This document shows, one piece after another, positions 1-8,528 of a DNA stretch of 64,000 nucleotides. Below the pieces are notes generated by a model that was not told where the DNA came from, made no database searches, and was given only the letters and a program-made list of their open reading frames with translations. The stretch comes from Bifidobacterium sp. N4G05 (lineage in GTDB: Bacteria; Actinomycetota; Actinomycetes; Actinomycetales; Bifidobacteriaceae), in assembly GCF_002742445.1 (NCBI RefSeq), contig NZ_NJNQ01000001.1, forward strand, positions 335,427-399,426, written 5' to 3'. The position numbers were made by a program, and so were the translations under genes. Each line of letters opens with the position of its first letter. Within the stretch, counting starts at the first letter, position 1.

Positions 1-183
1 ACTGACCTTACAGTAAATATGCAGTTTATTTTGAATCGGAAAAACTAAATTTTCCTAAACTGCAGGTAAATTGGCGAAATATGTCAACTGGCACCAACGC
101 AGTGTCAGCATTGATGCCAGTCTCATGCAAATCGAATCAGCCTAAAGCGGGCCAATATAAATCAAGCCACCACACAATCGAAA
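1..183. other. intergenic, window edge
   Basis: AT-rich sequence downstream of ddl, which runs on the minus strand. I see no open frame, RNA gene or convincing hairpin in it. Confidence 0.4.
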
Positions 184-1320
184 TTAGCGCAGCACGCCTT
201 CGATCAGCATGGTGATCAGGTCGGTGTAGTTCACGCCGGTCGCCTCCCATGCCTTGGGATACATGGAAATCGGGGTGAAGCCCGGCATGGTGTTGATTTC
301 GTTGACCATCACTTCGCCGTCGGCCGTCACGAAGGTATCGACGCGGCTCAGACCGGTGCCGTCGACCGCGATGAACGCTTTTTTGGCGGTTTCGCGCACA
401 CGGTTCAGGGTTTCTTCCGGCAGACTTGCGGGCACTTCCACATGGCTTGCGTCGGAGTTCATGTACTTGCTGTCGAAATCATAGAACTGGTCGTCGCCCT
501 CGGCACGCTTGTCAAGCACGATTTCGCCCGGCCAGCTGGCCTGCGGAGCCTCGCCGGCCTTCGGGCAGAGCACGGCGCATTCGATTTCGCGCGCGTCGAT
601 GCCCTGTTCCACGAGCACACGCCAATCATGGTGGGACGCTTCGAACACTGCGGCGGCAAGCTCGGCCGCATCGCCCTCATGTTCGACCTTGGTCACGCCG
701 AAGCTGGAACCGGCGCGGGACGGCTTCACGAACAGCGGGTACTGCAATCCGGCCTGCTGCACCGCGGCAAGCATTTCGTCCGCCTCGGCGGCGAATTCGG
801 AAGCGGCATCATAATCGCGCACATCCAACGTGATGCCTGGAGCCACGGGAATACCGGCCGCAGCCAGCAATACCTTCGTATAATGCTTGTCCATGCAAGC
901 GGCGGAAGCGAGCACACCGCAGCCAACGTACGGCACGTTCATCATTTCGAACAGGCCCTGAATCGTGCCATCCTCACCGTACGGACCATGCAATACCGGA
1001 AGCACGGCGTCCACGTGGCCAAGCGAAGTCAGCGTGCCGTCATCTTCACGAGCGAAGAAACCATCCTGGCCGAGTGCCACATCCAGCACCACATCTTTGG
1101 AGGAATCCGTCTTCTCCACCATCGGCAGGCCTTCGCTCATGTTCCACTTGCGTGGATCCTCGCCGCCTACGATCCACTCGCCGTTCTTGGTGATTCCCAC
1201 CTCAATGGCTTCGAACTTGTCAGTATCCAACGCGCGCAGCACGCCCGCCGCAGAGATGCAGGAAATCGAATGCTCGTCGGCTTTGCCGCCATACATCACC
1301 ACAATGCGCTGTTTTGCCAT
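184..1320 (-). CDS. ddl: D-alanine--D-alanine ligase
   Basis: ATP-grasp enzyme that makes D-Ala-D-Ala for the peptidoglycan stem peptide in the cytoplasm. The N-terminus has the MYGGKADEHSISC start typical of Ddl. The ATP-grasp core carries KPSRAGSSFGV and EQGIDAREIECAV, and the C-terminal metal/substrate loop is VNEINTMPGFTP. At 378 residues it has the length of the actinobacterial family. I chose the ATG at 1320 because the protein then begins MAKQRIVVMYGG. An in-frame ATG at 1338 would add six residues. The open frame runs further upstream, but the extra residues look like non-coding translation. Its promoter should lie in the 1321-1806 gap. Confidence 0.93.
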   Translation of the reverse strand: MAKQRIVVMYGGKADEHSISCISAAGVLRALDTDKFEAIEVGITKNGEWIVGGEDPRKWNMSEGLPMVEKTDSSKDVVLDVALGQDGFFAREDDGTLTSLGHVDAVLPVLHGPYGEDGTIQGLFEMMNVPYVGCGVLASAACMDKHYTKVLLAAAGIPVAPGITLDVRDYDAASEFAAEADEMLAAVQQAGLQYPLFVKPSRAGSSFGVTKVEHEGDAAELAAAVFEASHHDWRVLVEQGIDAREIECAVLCPKAGEAPQASWPGEIVLDKRAEGDDQFYDFDSKYMNSDASHVEVPASLPEETLNRVRETAKKAFIAVDGTGLSRVDTFVTADGEVMVNEINTMPGFTPISMYPKAWEATGVNYTDLITMLIEGVLR

Positions 1321-1620
1321 CTTTGTCTTATGCTCCATAAGTTGGTCCGTTGAACGCACGCGCGCCCAATACCGTCTGCCAATACTGTCTGTACTGTCTG
1401 TCTTCGCAATATCGCGCCGGTTCGCACTTCTGTTCGCCCGCGATACCACGCATTCGCAATATCGCAGTTCAGTATACAAACCGCACCCCACAGCCCACAC
1501 ACGACGAATCATAATTGCACACGCCCGTCACTCATGTCCTATTTTCATGAATCATAGAATACGGAATCAAACGTTGGAATGATGCGATTGCAACCTGAAA
1601 AACCGAGCTTAATCGCTTTG

Positions 1621-1651
1621 TCTAATCACGATTAGACTAATCACGATTAGA
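1621..1651. repeat. two tandem palindromes, period 15 bp
   Basis: The 15-mer CTAATCACGATTAGA occurs at 1622-1636 and again at 1637-1651. Each copy is a palindrome with arms CTAATC/GATTAG around a central AC. It lies about 300 bp upstream of the ddl start, where an operator could sit. No regulator is identified. Confidence 0.6.
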
Positions 1652-1748
1652 CTATTTTTATACAGATTTACTATTATTGCCGAAATATATGGCGATTGAC
1701 GATTGACACATTCCGATTGACGTTTTACGCAATCGCATGCCTCGAAAA

Positions 1749-1780
1749 ATAAAAAGACCGCACCTGAAAGTGCGGTCTTA
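1749..1780 (-). terminator. rho-independent terminator of gpsA
   Basis: A perfect 9-bp stem AGACCGCAC/GTGCGGTCT (1755-1763 with 1770-1778), a 6-nt loop, and a T-rich run on the minus strand just past the gpsA stop. Confidence 0.85.
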
Positions 1781-1806
1781 TCTGCAATCGCGATGTTGCG
1801 GAAAGC

Positions 1807-2805
1807 TTATTCTTCGCTGATGCCTTCGCCGAAAAGTTCGGACAGCATCTGCGCGCAGGAGATGCCATCGGAAAGCACGTGGCTCATGGCCGTGGCGAGC
1901 GGTGTAGGCACGCCATACTGCTTGCCGAGCGCCACCACCGCATCGGTGGTCGGCACGCCTTCGGCCACGCCGTTGCTCACCTTGGTGGCTTCCTCAACGC
2001 TCAATCCCTTGCCCAAGTTGGATCCGAACGTGTAGTTGCGGCTCAACGGGGATCCGCAGGTGGCGATCAGGTCGCCCACGCCAGCCAAACCGGCGAACGT
2101 CTTCGGATCGGCGCCTGCCGCCTCGCCCAGGGCGGTCAGTTCGGCCAGGCCACGGGTTTCGATCATGGCGGCGGTATTTTCGCCGTAGCCGGCGCCGCGG
2201 GCCATGCCCACGGCCAGCGCGACCACATTCTTCAGCGATCCACACATTTCCAAGCCGATCACGTCGCGGGTTACGAACGCACGGAAATAGTCGGTGGTGC
2301 AAGCGGCTGCGATCTTGCGCGCATTGTCGAGATTTTCGCAGGCGACCACGGTTGCGGCCGGCTCGCGGTCGGCGATCTGCTTGCTCAGGTTCGGTCCGGA
2401 AATCGCGGCGAAGCGGTCGGCCGGCAGGTCGAGCGTTTCCATAACGACTTCATCCATGCGCTTGCCGGTGGTGCGTTCGATGCCTTTCATCAGCGAGGCG
2501 ACGAGTGCGGTTTCGGGAATCAGGTCCTTGAATTCGACGAGCGCGACGCGGGCGAACTGTGCGGCGATGGCCACGATCACAATGTCGGCGTTGGCTACGG
2601 CTTCGGCACGGTCGCCGGTGGCGGTCATGTTGCTTGGCAGCACTTTCACGCTGGGCAGGCGAACACCGTTGTGATGGTGGTCGCGAATGCCTTCCACAAT
2701 CTCCGGTTCGATGGCCCACATAGTCACATTGTTGCCTGCATCGGCAAGCACCTGACCGAAAGCGGTTCCCCAAGCTCCTGCGCCCAGTACCGTCACGTTC
2801 GTCAT
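1807..2805 (-). CDS. gpsA: glycerol-3-phosphate dehydrogenase [NAD(P)+]
   Basis: Reduces dihydroxyacetone phosphate to sn-glycerol 3-phosphate, the phospholipid backbone. The Rossmann fold is visible as VTVLGAGAWGTAFGQ at the N-terminus. The catalytic region LKNVVALAVGMARGAGYGENT and the TCGSPLSRNYTFG segment are diagnostic. It has 332 residues, the family length. The ATG at 2805 is preceded by AAGGAG at 5 nt, which beats the in-frame upstream ATGs. The next gene upstream is the acyltransferase plsC, which uses a downstream lipid intermediate, so the pair is functionally coherent. Confidence 0.95.
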   Translation of the reverse strand: MTNVTVLGAGAWGTAFGQVLADAGNNVTMWAIEPEIVEGIRDHHHNGVRLPSVKVLPSNMTATGDRAEAVANADIVIVAIAAQFARVALVEFKDLIPETALVASLMKGIERTTGKRMDEVVMETLDLPADRFAAISGPNLSKQIADREPAATVVACENLDNARKIAAACTTDYFRAFVTRDVIGLEMCGSLKNVVALAVGMARGAGYGENTAAMIETRGLAELTALGEAAGADPKTFAGLAGVGDLIATCGSPLSRNYTFGSNLGKGLSVEEATKVSNGVAEGVPTTDAVVALGKQYGVPTPLATAMSHVLSDGISCAQMLSELFGEGISEE

Positions 2806-3009
2806 ATTTGCTCCTTGCATTACTCCGGGCATCATTCATAACCCGGAGTCTTGGCTCAAAAATTGCTTTTCCTATGCTACCGCCGGCTACGCACACCGCG
2901 ATATATGCCGCAATACGCGCCATACGTATGCGCAATCGGCTGGCAGTATTTCGATTACCGCATTTCAGCAATCGCGTGTGCGGTCTTTTTCGATTCGGCC
3001 TTCTTCGAT

Positions 3010-3900
3010 TCAGTCCTTCACTCGGCTCATCGTACGATAATCCCAATATCCATCGGGGGCTTGTTCGCCGCGGATTTCGGCCATGACTTCGGTCATACGC
3101 ACGCGGATGCGTCGGGTAAGTTCGTTGGCGAGATCCTCCGGCACTTCCTCACCCCAGAAATCGCAATCGGCGAGCAGATCCGCATAATCAAGCGCCTCGT
3201 CGTAGCACATGACCACGTTTTTACGCGGCCACGGCCACCAATGGTTGATGCTTGCCGCGCCCCACGTTACCGCGCAATACAGCGGAATCTGGTAGCCGAG
3301 TCGGCGCGAAGCCTCAAGCGCGATCATGCCCACGCCGTTTTTCATGCTCATCGGCCATTTCTGCGGGTCGCGCGTTACCGTACCTTCCGGCCATACGGTT
3401 AGGGGTCGGCCGGAGGTAAGGATTTCCACGGAGGTTTCCTCAATGGCTTTCGCCTTGCCCGAACGGCGTTGCACGGGCTGCATGCCTACCAGTTGGAACC
3501 ATTTGCCGATCAGCGGCCACGAGGCCATTTCGGCTTTGGCCATGTAGCGCGGACGGCGGCCTTGATGGAACATGGAGATCATGGGCACGAACACGTCAAA
3601 CATGGTGACGTGCGTGGCCGCGGTGATGAACGGACCGGTTTCCGGCACGTGTTCGATGCCCCACGCCTTGAGTTTGGTGCGGTTGCGGAATACGATGTCG
3701 CATCCGGTGAGCAGACGATGGGTCGCTTTCGGATTCTGCGCCGCGATTTCGGCTTCATTGGCTTTGCGCGGCCCGCATGGAAAGTCGTGGGTTGGGTCAA
3801 CAAGATGGTGACGCTGTGCGAGCTTTGCGACTTGTTCGTCGCTTAACGGTTTGACCGCGGAACGCGGCGAGGGTTTTCCTTTGGATGCCATGCGTTCCAT
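3010..3900 (-). CDS. plsC: 1-acyl-sn-glycerol-3-phosphate acyltransferase
   Basis: PlsC-family acyltransferase that would acylate lysophosphatidic acid in phospholipid synthesis at the inner face of the membrane. The HX4D motif is ATHVTMFDVF, the substrate-binding block is VWPEGTVTRD, and MQPVQRRSGKA lies between them. About 60 N-terminal residues rich in basic amino acids precede the catalytic domain. It has 296 residues from the ATG at 3900; ATGs at 3915 and 3891 are also possible. The exact acyl acceptor cannot be told from sequence. Confidence 0.85.
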   Translation of the reverse strand: MERMASKGKPSPRSAVKPLSDEQVAKLAQRHHLVDPTHDFPCGPRKANEAEIAAQNPKATHRLLTGCDIVFRNRTKLKAWGIEHVPETGPFITAATHVTMFDVFVPMISMFHQGRRPRYMAKAEMASWPLIGKWFQLVGMQPVQRRSGKAKAIEETSVEILTSGRPLTVWPEGTVTRDPQKWPMSMKNGVGMIALEASRRLGYQIPLYCAVTWGAASINHWWPWPRKNVVMCYDEALDYADLLADCDFWGEEVPEDLANELTRRIRVRMTEVMAEIRGEQAPDGYWDYRTMSRVKD

Positions 3901-4389
3901 TCTGCCACCACCCATTCCGCTTGGTTGGAACGATTGCGCTCATGCACGACGCACACACGAAATACAAAAACACGGAATATACGAAAAAGGCGGAACTGGT
4001 GGATAGGCTGGAGGACGATTGACGACGAAGATGTTGCGACTATCCCTAGAATCCGTCTGGACATGCAGTAAACACAATAACGATGAGGGAAACCCTTATA
4101 TCTTCGGCTGTTCACCTCGTTGCAAACGCCATTCGATATCGACAATCATAATGCTATTCCGAAAGAATCTCTGCCGAAAATCGGCATTATTTTCAAAAAC
4201 AATAAAACTTTTTGCATCACTATTATGCGCCATAACCCCCTAAATTAAGTTCAATAATTTATACACTGAATTACTAAGTTTTTGAGAACGAGCAACGGCA
4301 ATGTGTAAGCAAAAAGCCGGTGCCCACTGTTGTGAACACCGGCCTTACCAAGCCAATCAAGCTATATCAGCGATAAATCAAGCAACAAA
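3901..4389. other. AT-rich intergenic region between plsC and murA
   Basis: About 490 bases. From roughly 4130 to 4310 the composition turns strongly AT-rich compared with the rest of the window. The murA terminator is at 4311-4345. No frame in it looks like a gene. It probably holds the plsC/gpsA promoter, but no clear -35/-10 pair was picked out. Confidence 0.45.
4311..4345 (-). terminator. rho-independent terminator of murA
   Basis: Stem GCCGGTG/CACCGGC (4316-4322 with 4337-4343), followed on the minus strand by a T5 tract. Confidence 0.8.
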
Positions 4390-5715
4390 TCAGTCGAAAT
4401 CTGCGCCGAGAGCTTCGAGCTTGCCACGGAAATCGGCATAACCGCGGTCAATCAGCGAAATGCCCTGCACATTGGACGGGCCCTTTGCCGCCAACGCGGC
4501 AATCAGATGGCTGAAGCCGCCACGCAGATCCGGCACGTCAATATCGCGGCCGGTCAGCGGGGTCGGTCCGAAAATAACCGCGGAATGCTTGTAATTGCGC
4601 TGCTGGAAACGGCATGGCAGCGATCCGAGGCATTCGCGATACAGCTGAATCGTGGCACCCATCTGCACCAGTGGCTTCGTGAAACCGAAACGATTCTCAT
4701 ACACCGTTTCGTGCACGATCGACAGGCCCTTCGCCTGCGTCAACGCCACCACCAGCGGCTGCTGCCAGTCGGTCATGAAGCCCGGATGCACGTCGGTTTC
4801 GATCGCGACCGGCTTCAAATCGCCGCCCGGATGCCAGAAACGAATGCCGTTATCGGTGATGTCGAACTCACCACCAATCTTGCGGAACACGTTCAGGAAC
4901 GTCATCATTTCAGGCTGCGTAGCACCCTTGACGAAAATGTCGCCATGCGTGGCCAATGCCGCGGAAGCCCAGGAAGCGGCCTCGATGCGGTCGGTCAGCG
5001 AAGTGTGCGTGTAACCCTTCAGTTCCTTCACGCCTTCGATGCGGAACGTACGGTCCACATCCACGGAAATGATCGCGCCCATCTTCTGCAGCACGCACAC
5101 CAAATCCATGATTTCAGGTTCGGTGGCAGCGCCGGAAAGCTCCGTCTTGCCCTCAGCAAGCACGGCGGCAAGCAACGTCTGCTCGGTAGCGCCCACCGAC
5201 GGGTACGGCAGGTGAATCTTCGCGCCATGCAAACCGTTCGGAGCGGTGATATGAATGCCGTCCTTATGTTCCTTATCGACGTTGGCACCCAACTTGCGCA
5301 ACGTTTCCAGGTGGAAATCAATCGGACGACCGCCGATATTGCATCCGCCGAGAGCCGGAATGAACGCCTCACCCAAACGGTGCAGCAGCGGGCCGGAGAA
5401 CAGAATCGGAATACGCGACGAACCAGACAGCGTATCCACGTCGGCCACATCGGCAAGCTGCACATTCGTGGCGTCGATCGTGACCACGCCGTGATCGCCA
5501 TCCACCGTAACGTCCACGCCATGCAGACGCAGCAAGTCGGAGACCACATGCACGTCGCGAATCTCCGGAACATTCTTCAACACGGACGTACCCGGGGCGA
5601 GCAGCGCCGCCACCATGGCCTTGCTCACGAAGTTCTTCGCGCCACGCACCTTGATGGTGCCGTTCAGCGGCTTGCCACCTTCGACGTGCAGAATGTCGTT
5701 GTTGTTGTCAGACAC
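4390..5715 (-). CDS. murA: UDP-N-acetylglucosamine 1-carboxyvinyltransferase
   Basis: First committed step of peptidoglycan synthesis: transfers enolpyruvate from PEP to UDP-GlcNAc. The N-terminal GAKNFVSKAM carries the conserved Lys-Asn pair (about residues 27-28). The active-site loop reads ALGGCNIGGRPIDFH, with the catalytic Cys at about residue 125. That Cys is the fosfomycin target in the family; mycobacteria have Asp there. It has 441 residues. I chose the GTG at 5715, which follows AGAGG at about 6 nt; an in-frame TTG lies at 5721. A strong terminator follows, and a 53-bp repeat array lies upstream. Confidence 0.93.
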   Translation of the reverse strand: MSDNNNDILHVEGGKPLNGTIKVRGAKNFVSKAMVAALLAPGTSVLKNVPEIRDVHVVSDLLRLHGVDVTVDGDHGVVTIDATNVQLADVADVDTLSGSSRIPILFSGPLLHRLGEAFIPALGGCNIGGRPIDFHLETLRKLGANVDKEHKDGIHITAPNGLHGAKIHLPYPSVGATEQTLLAAVLAEGKTELSGAATEPEIMDLVCVLQKMGAIISVDVDRTFRIEGVKELKGYTHTSLTDRIEAASWASAALATHGDIFVKGATQPEMMTFLNVFRKIGGEFDITDNGIRFWHPGGDLKPVAIETDVHPGFMTDWQQPLVVALTQAKGLSIVHETVYENRFGFTKPLVQMGATIQLYRECLGSLPCRFQQRNYKHSAVIFGPTPLTGRDIDVPDLRGGFSHLIAALAAKGPSNVQGISLIDRGYADFRGKLEALGADFD

Positions 5716-5857
5716 GCTCAACCTCTTTCGCTTCCCTTATACGGTTCAAGCTTGAAACACACTAACCCTCAGTTTGCCATAAGGCATGTAGTGGGCTCGT
5801 GAAATGCCGCGTTCAGCGCAGTGTCTCCCAATTTCGTTCGACTTTCGACCAAAATTC

Positions 5858-6081
5858 CCAGCCACTGGAACAATCCACCCGCCAAACCGCATCCCATCGG
5901 GCAAAAACTTCCAGTCGGTGGAAGAATCCTCCCGATACAAGCCCCTCCACCGTCCAAAAACCTCCAGTCACTGGAAGAATCATCCCACCAAACTGCATCT
6001 CAGCGGGCAAAACCCTCCAGTCACTGGAAGAATCAGGACGGACAGCTACCCCCGTGCTGCACTAATCCTTCCAGCGAATGG
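5858..6081. repeat. 53-bp repeat array 1 (four good units, one decayed)
   Basis: Palindrome cores CCAGCCACTGG, CCAGTCGGTGG, CCAGTCACTGG and CCAGTCACTGG start at 5858, 5911, 5964 and 6017, every one exactly 53 bp from the last. A decayed copy begins at 6071. Most cores are followed by AAGAATC, and most units carry a CGGG-containing block before the next core. The array fills the gap between murA and the next gene. Neither the 18-bp core nor the 35-bp remainder is identical between units. Confidence 0.85.
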
Positions 6082-6137
6082 GCAAAATGGACGGTGAAAC
6101 GCAACAGAGCGCAAATCAGGCGCAATTGAACCTGTGA

Positions 6138-7316
6138 CTACAGTGCGGCTTTAATGTCTTGCGCCAAACGGGCGTTCCACATGGCACCCGTAGCGCTCAT
6201 CACCGCGTTTGCACCAGCCTCGCGGTACGCCTTGTAATCTTCCGGACGAATCACACCGCCCACGCCAACGATCGCAAAATCAAGACCCAGCTTCTCGCGA
6301 ATCGCATTCAGGCGGCCAACCATATCGAGACCTGCACCACGAATCGCATTGCCACATACGCCCGAACGGTCACGCCCCGCGCCTGGCAATGCCTGATTGC
6401 CGTTCGCATCCACCAGCTTCGCGGAGATTGTGTTAATGGTGGAGAAACCCTGCACCGCGCCATGGCCGGCGGTTTCCTTCACCATGATTTCCAGATCGGC
6501 ATCATTCGGAATGTATGCGAGCTTCACGATCAGCGGACGATCGCCGATTTCGTTCTTCACCGCTTCCGTAATCTCGCCGACCAAATGCGGATCGTGGCAC
6601 AACAGACGATTATGTCCCTCATTCGGGCAGCTGGTGTTCATTTCCATCAGGCCAGCGCCAGTTTCGGCAACCAAATGCGCGGTGGTGACATGATCGGCGA
6701 TATACGCTTCACGATCCATGCCCTCCACGCGGGAGCCTTGGAAGCTCGGCACCAGCAGCTGGCCGTCACCGGCTGCGGCGATTGCCTTCTGCATGTCCGG
6801 CTGCCATTCGTCGGGATCACGGGAGGGAACGCCGAAACTGTTGGAAATCGAAATCGGAAGCTCATAACGGGTATCGGCAAGCACACCCTCGTCAAGTTCG
6901 ACACTGCCCGGAACCAGCGAACCATCGGCATTCCGCGGATGCACGGCCAGCACGTTCGGGAACGCATTGCAGCCCCATGCGCGGGAACGAACCGTCTTGT
7001 ATACCGCCAGATCGAAGCCCATACGGAAAGCGGCCGTGGTGAAACGCTCATTCAGCAGCGGACCAGCTGGAATACCGAACGGCAGATTCACACGAAAACC
7101 AAGGAATTCCTGCGCTTGAGCGGCCTGAATGGTCTGAACGCCCTGAACCTCACTGGAGGAATCGGACGCAACCTCAGCAACAACAGACGTGACCGATCCC
7201 GCAGAATCGGACGCATCAGCCCGCAACACTTCGGCAAACGCGCCGAACGGCCCTTGCAAATAGTTGTCTTCATACGTGCGATTGACATCATAAAACGGCG
7301 CAAAACCCTGGCTCAT
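6138..7316 (-). CDS. dihydroorotate dehydrogenase family protein
   Basis: FMN-dependent TIM-barrel oxidoreductase of the PyrD family. Visible marks are FGIPAGPLLNERFT near the barrel start, ISNSFGVPS, the MEMNTSCPNEGHNR motif (matching the NxSCPN flavin/active-site motif) and the C-terminal phosphate-binding VGVGGV. A low-complexity Ser/Val/Ala-rich stretch (about residues 35-65) interrupts the N-terminal part, so the protein (392 residues) is longer than typical class 1 enzymes. The ATG at 7316 has GGAGAG 6 nt upstream. No other pyr genes are next to it, so its true substrate is open. It is enclosed by repeat arrays on both sides. Confidence 0.75.
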   Translation of the reverse strand: MSQGFAPFYDVNRTYEDNYLQGPFGAFAEVLRADASDSAGSVTSVVAEVASDSSSEVQGVQTIQAAQAQEFLGFRVNLPFGIPAGPLLNERFTTAAFRMGFDLAVYKTVRSRAWGCNAFPNVLAVHPRNADGSLVPGSVELDEGVLADTRYELPISISNSFGVPSRDPDEWQPDMQKAIAAAGDGQLLVPSFQGSRVEGMDREAYIADHVTTAHLVAETGAGLMEMNTSCPNEGHNRLLCHDPHLVGEITEAVKNEIGDRPLIVKLAYIPNDADLEIMVKETAGHGAVQGFSTINTISAKLVDANGNQALPGAGRDRSGVCGNAIRGAGLDMVGRLNAIREKLGLDFAIVGVGGVIRPEDYKAYREAGANAVMSATGAMWNARLAQDIKAAL

Positions 7317-7428
7317 TTTTCTCTCCGAAAGCTACGAAAGCACGAAACAATAAGCCCACCATAGCGCGTCTCATATGCAAAACCCGCGCAAATCTCACAT
7401 AATCAGCAATCCCAACGTCCCAATCCTT

Positions 7429-7720
7429 CCAGTCACTGGAAGAATCCGGACAATATGAGTCCCCTAATCGTCCCAAAACCTCCACCCAGTGGAGGAATCA
7501 CCCCGCTACGGACCGTCTCAAAGTCCAAAAACATCCACCTACTGGAAGAATCCTCCCGCTCACGCATCACATAACATCCCAATCCTTCCAGTCACTGGAA
7601 GAATCCTCCCGCGAACAATCATCCCGACGTCCCAATTCTTCCACCCACTGGAAAAATCACCCCGCAAACAGCCCGCGCAACAACGCAAGCGGAGTGATCC
7701 TTCCACCCACTGGAGGAATC
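7429..7720. repeat. 53-bp repeat array 2 (six units)
   Basis: Cores start at 7429, 7482, 7535, 7588, 7641 and 7703. The first four spacings are exactly 53 bp and the last is 62. The cores are CCAGTCACTGG or CCACCCACTGG-like, each followed by AAGAATC, AAAAATC or GAGGAATC. The array separates the leuD stop from the start of the dihydroorotate-dehydrogenase-like gene. Confidence 0.85.
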
Positions 7721-7758
7721 ACCCCGCAAACAGCCCTCGCACCTAGCCAGCCGCCAAC

Positions 7759-8448
7759 TCAGATGATGCCGCGATCGGCAAGCGGGCCCTGCCAATCCGG
7801 GTATTCGCCTTCGCGCGCGGACGCGATCAACTGCTCCGGCTCACGCTTCGCCGGCAGCGTCTTCGGCTTGAACGGGAACTTTTCGGCACGCATCTTCTCG
7901 TATGTCACAATATCGTCTTCATACTGCAACGTCAGATCGATATCGTCATAGCCGTTCATCAGGCGCCAACGGGTATAGTCGTTCACTTCGAACGGCAGCG
8001 TCACGTCGCCGCACGTCACCGTGCGATCCTCCAGGCTCACCGTCATATCACGGCCCGGCTCCTCGTCAAGCAGCTTCCACAGCAACTCAACGGATTCCTG
8101 CGGCATAATCGCAGCCAGCACACCGTTCTTGGCGGTGTTGCCGTAGAAAATGTCGGCGAAACGAGATGAAATCACCACGCGGAAGCCGTAATCATGCAAT
8201 GCCCACACGGCATGTTCACGAGAAGATCCGATACCGAAATCCGGTCCGGCAACGAGAATCTTGCCCCGCTTGTATTCCGGCTGGTTGAGCACGAATTCCG
8301 GATCGCGACGCCACGCATAGAACAGCGCGTCGTCGAAACCGGACTTCTGCACGCGCTTCAAGAACACGGCTGGAATAATCTGGTCAGTATCGACATTGGA
8401 ACGGCGAAGCGGCACGGCCACGCCGGTAAGAGTAGTCAGTTTTTCCAT
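7759..8448 (-). CDS. leuD: 3-isopropylmalate dehydratase small subunit
   Basis: Small swivel-domain subunit that joins LeuC to isomerise 2- and 3-isopropylmalate in leucine synthesis. The N-terminus [27 protein letters not shown] and the active-site loop [17 protein letters not shown] are typical. It has 229 residues from the ATG at 8448; longer starts upstream are not supported. It lies 80 bp downstream of leuC on the same strand, as in a leuCD operon. Confidence 0.95.
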   Translation of the reverse strand: MEKLTTLTGVAVPLRRSNVDTDQIIPAVFLKRVQKSGFDDALFYAWRRDPEFVLNQPEYKRGKILVAGPDFGIGSSREHAVWALHDYGFRVVISSRFADIFYGNTAKNGVLAAIMPQESVELLWKLLDEEPGRDMTVSLEDRTVTCGDVTLPFEVNDYTRWRLMNGYDDIDLTLQYEDDIVTYEKMRAEKFPFKPKTLPAKREPEQLIASAREGEYPDWQGPLADRGII

Positions 8449-8528
8449 TTCACTATTTCTTTCGATGTAACGATTCACAGAATGCCGGAAATCCAAGATT
8501 TCTCAGGTTTTCAAGCATTCTCAACGAT

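Larger units (their letters stand above)
1321..1806. other. intergenic region between ddl and gpsA
   Basis: About 490 bases without a gene. It holds the gpsA terminator at 1749-1780 and a pair of tandem palindromes at 1621-1651, described separately. The rest is AT-rich with no supported coding frame. Confidence 0.5.

Noticed and set aside
184..1512. N-terminal extension of Ddl to 1512
   Set aside because: The extra 64 residues have many Arg/Ser/Cys and no similarity to Ddl; the normal N-terminus begins at 1320.
5799..6129. Open frames through repeat array 1, suggesting a Ser/Pro/Trp-rich protein
   Set aside because: All frames stay partly open because of the composition, the 53-bp period shifts the frame each unit, and there is no start signal.
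5858..7720. CRISPR array reading of the 53-bp repeats
   Set aside because: Repeats are short (about 18 bp) and imperfect, the intervening 35 bp are partly conserved between units, and no cas gene is in the window.
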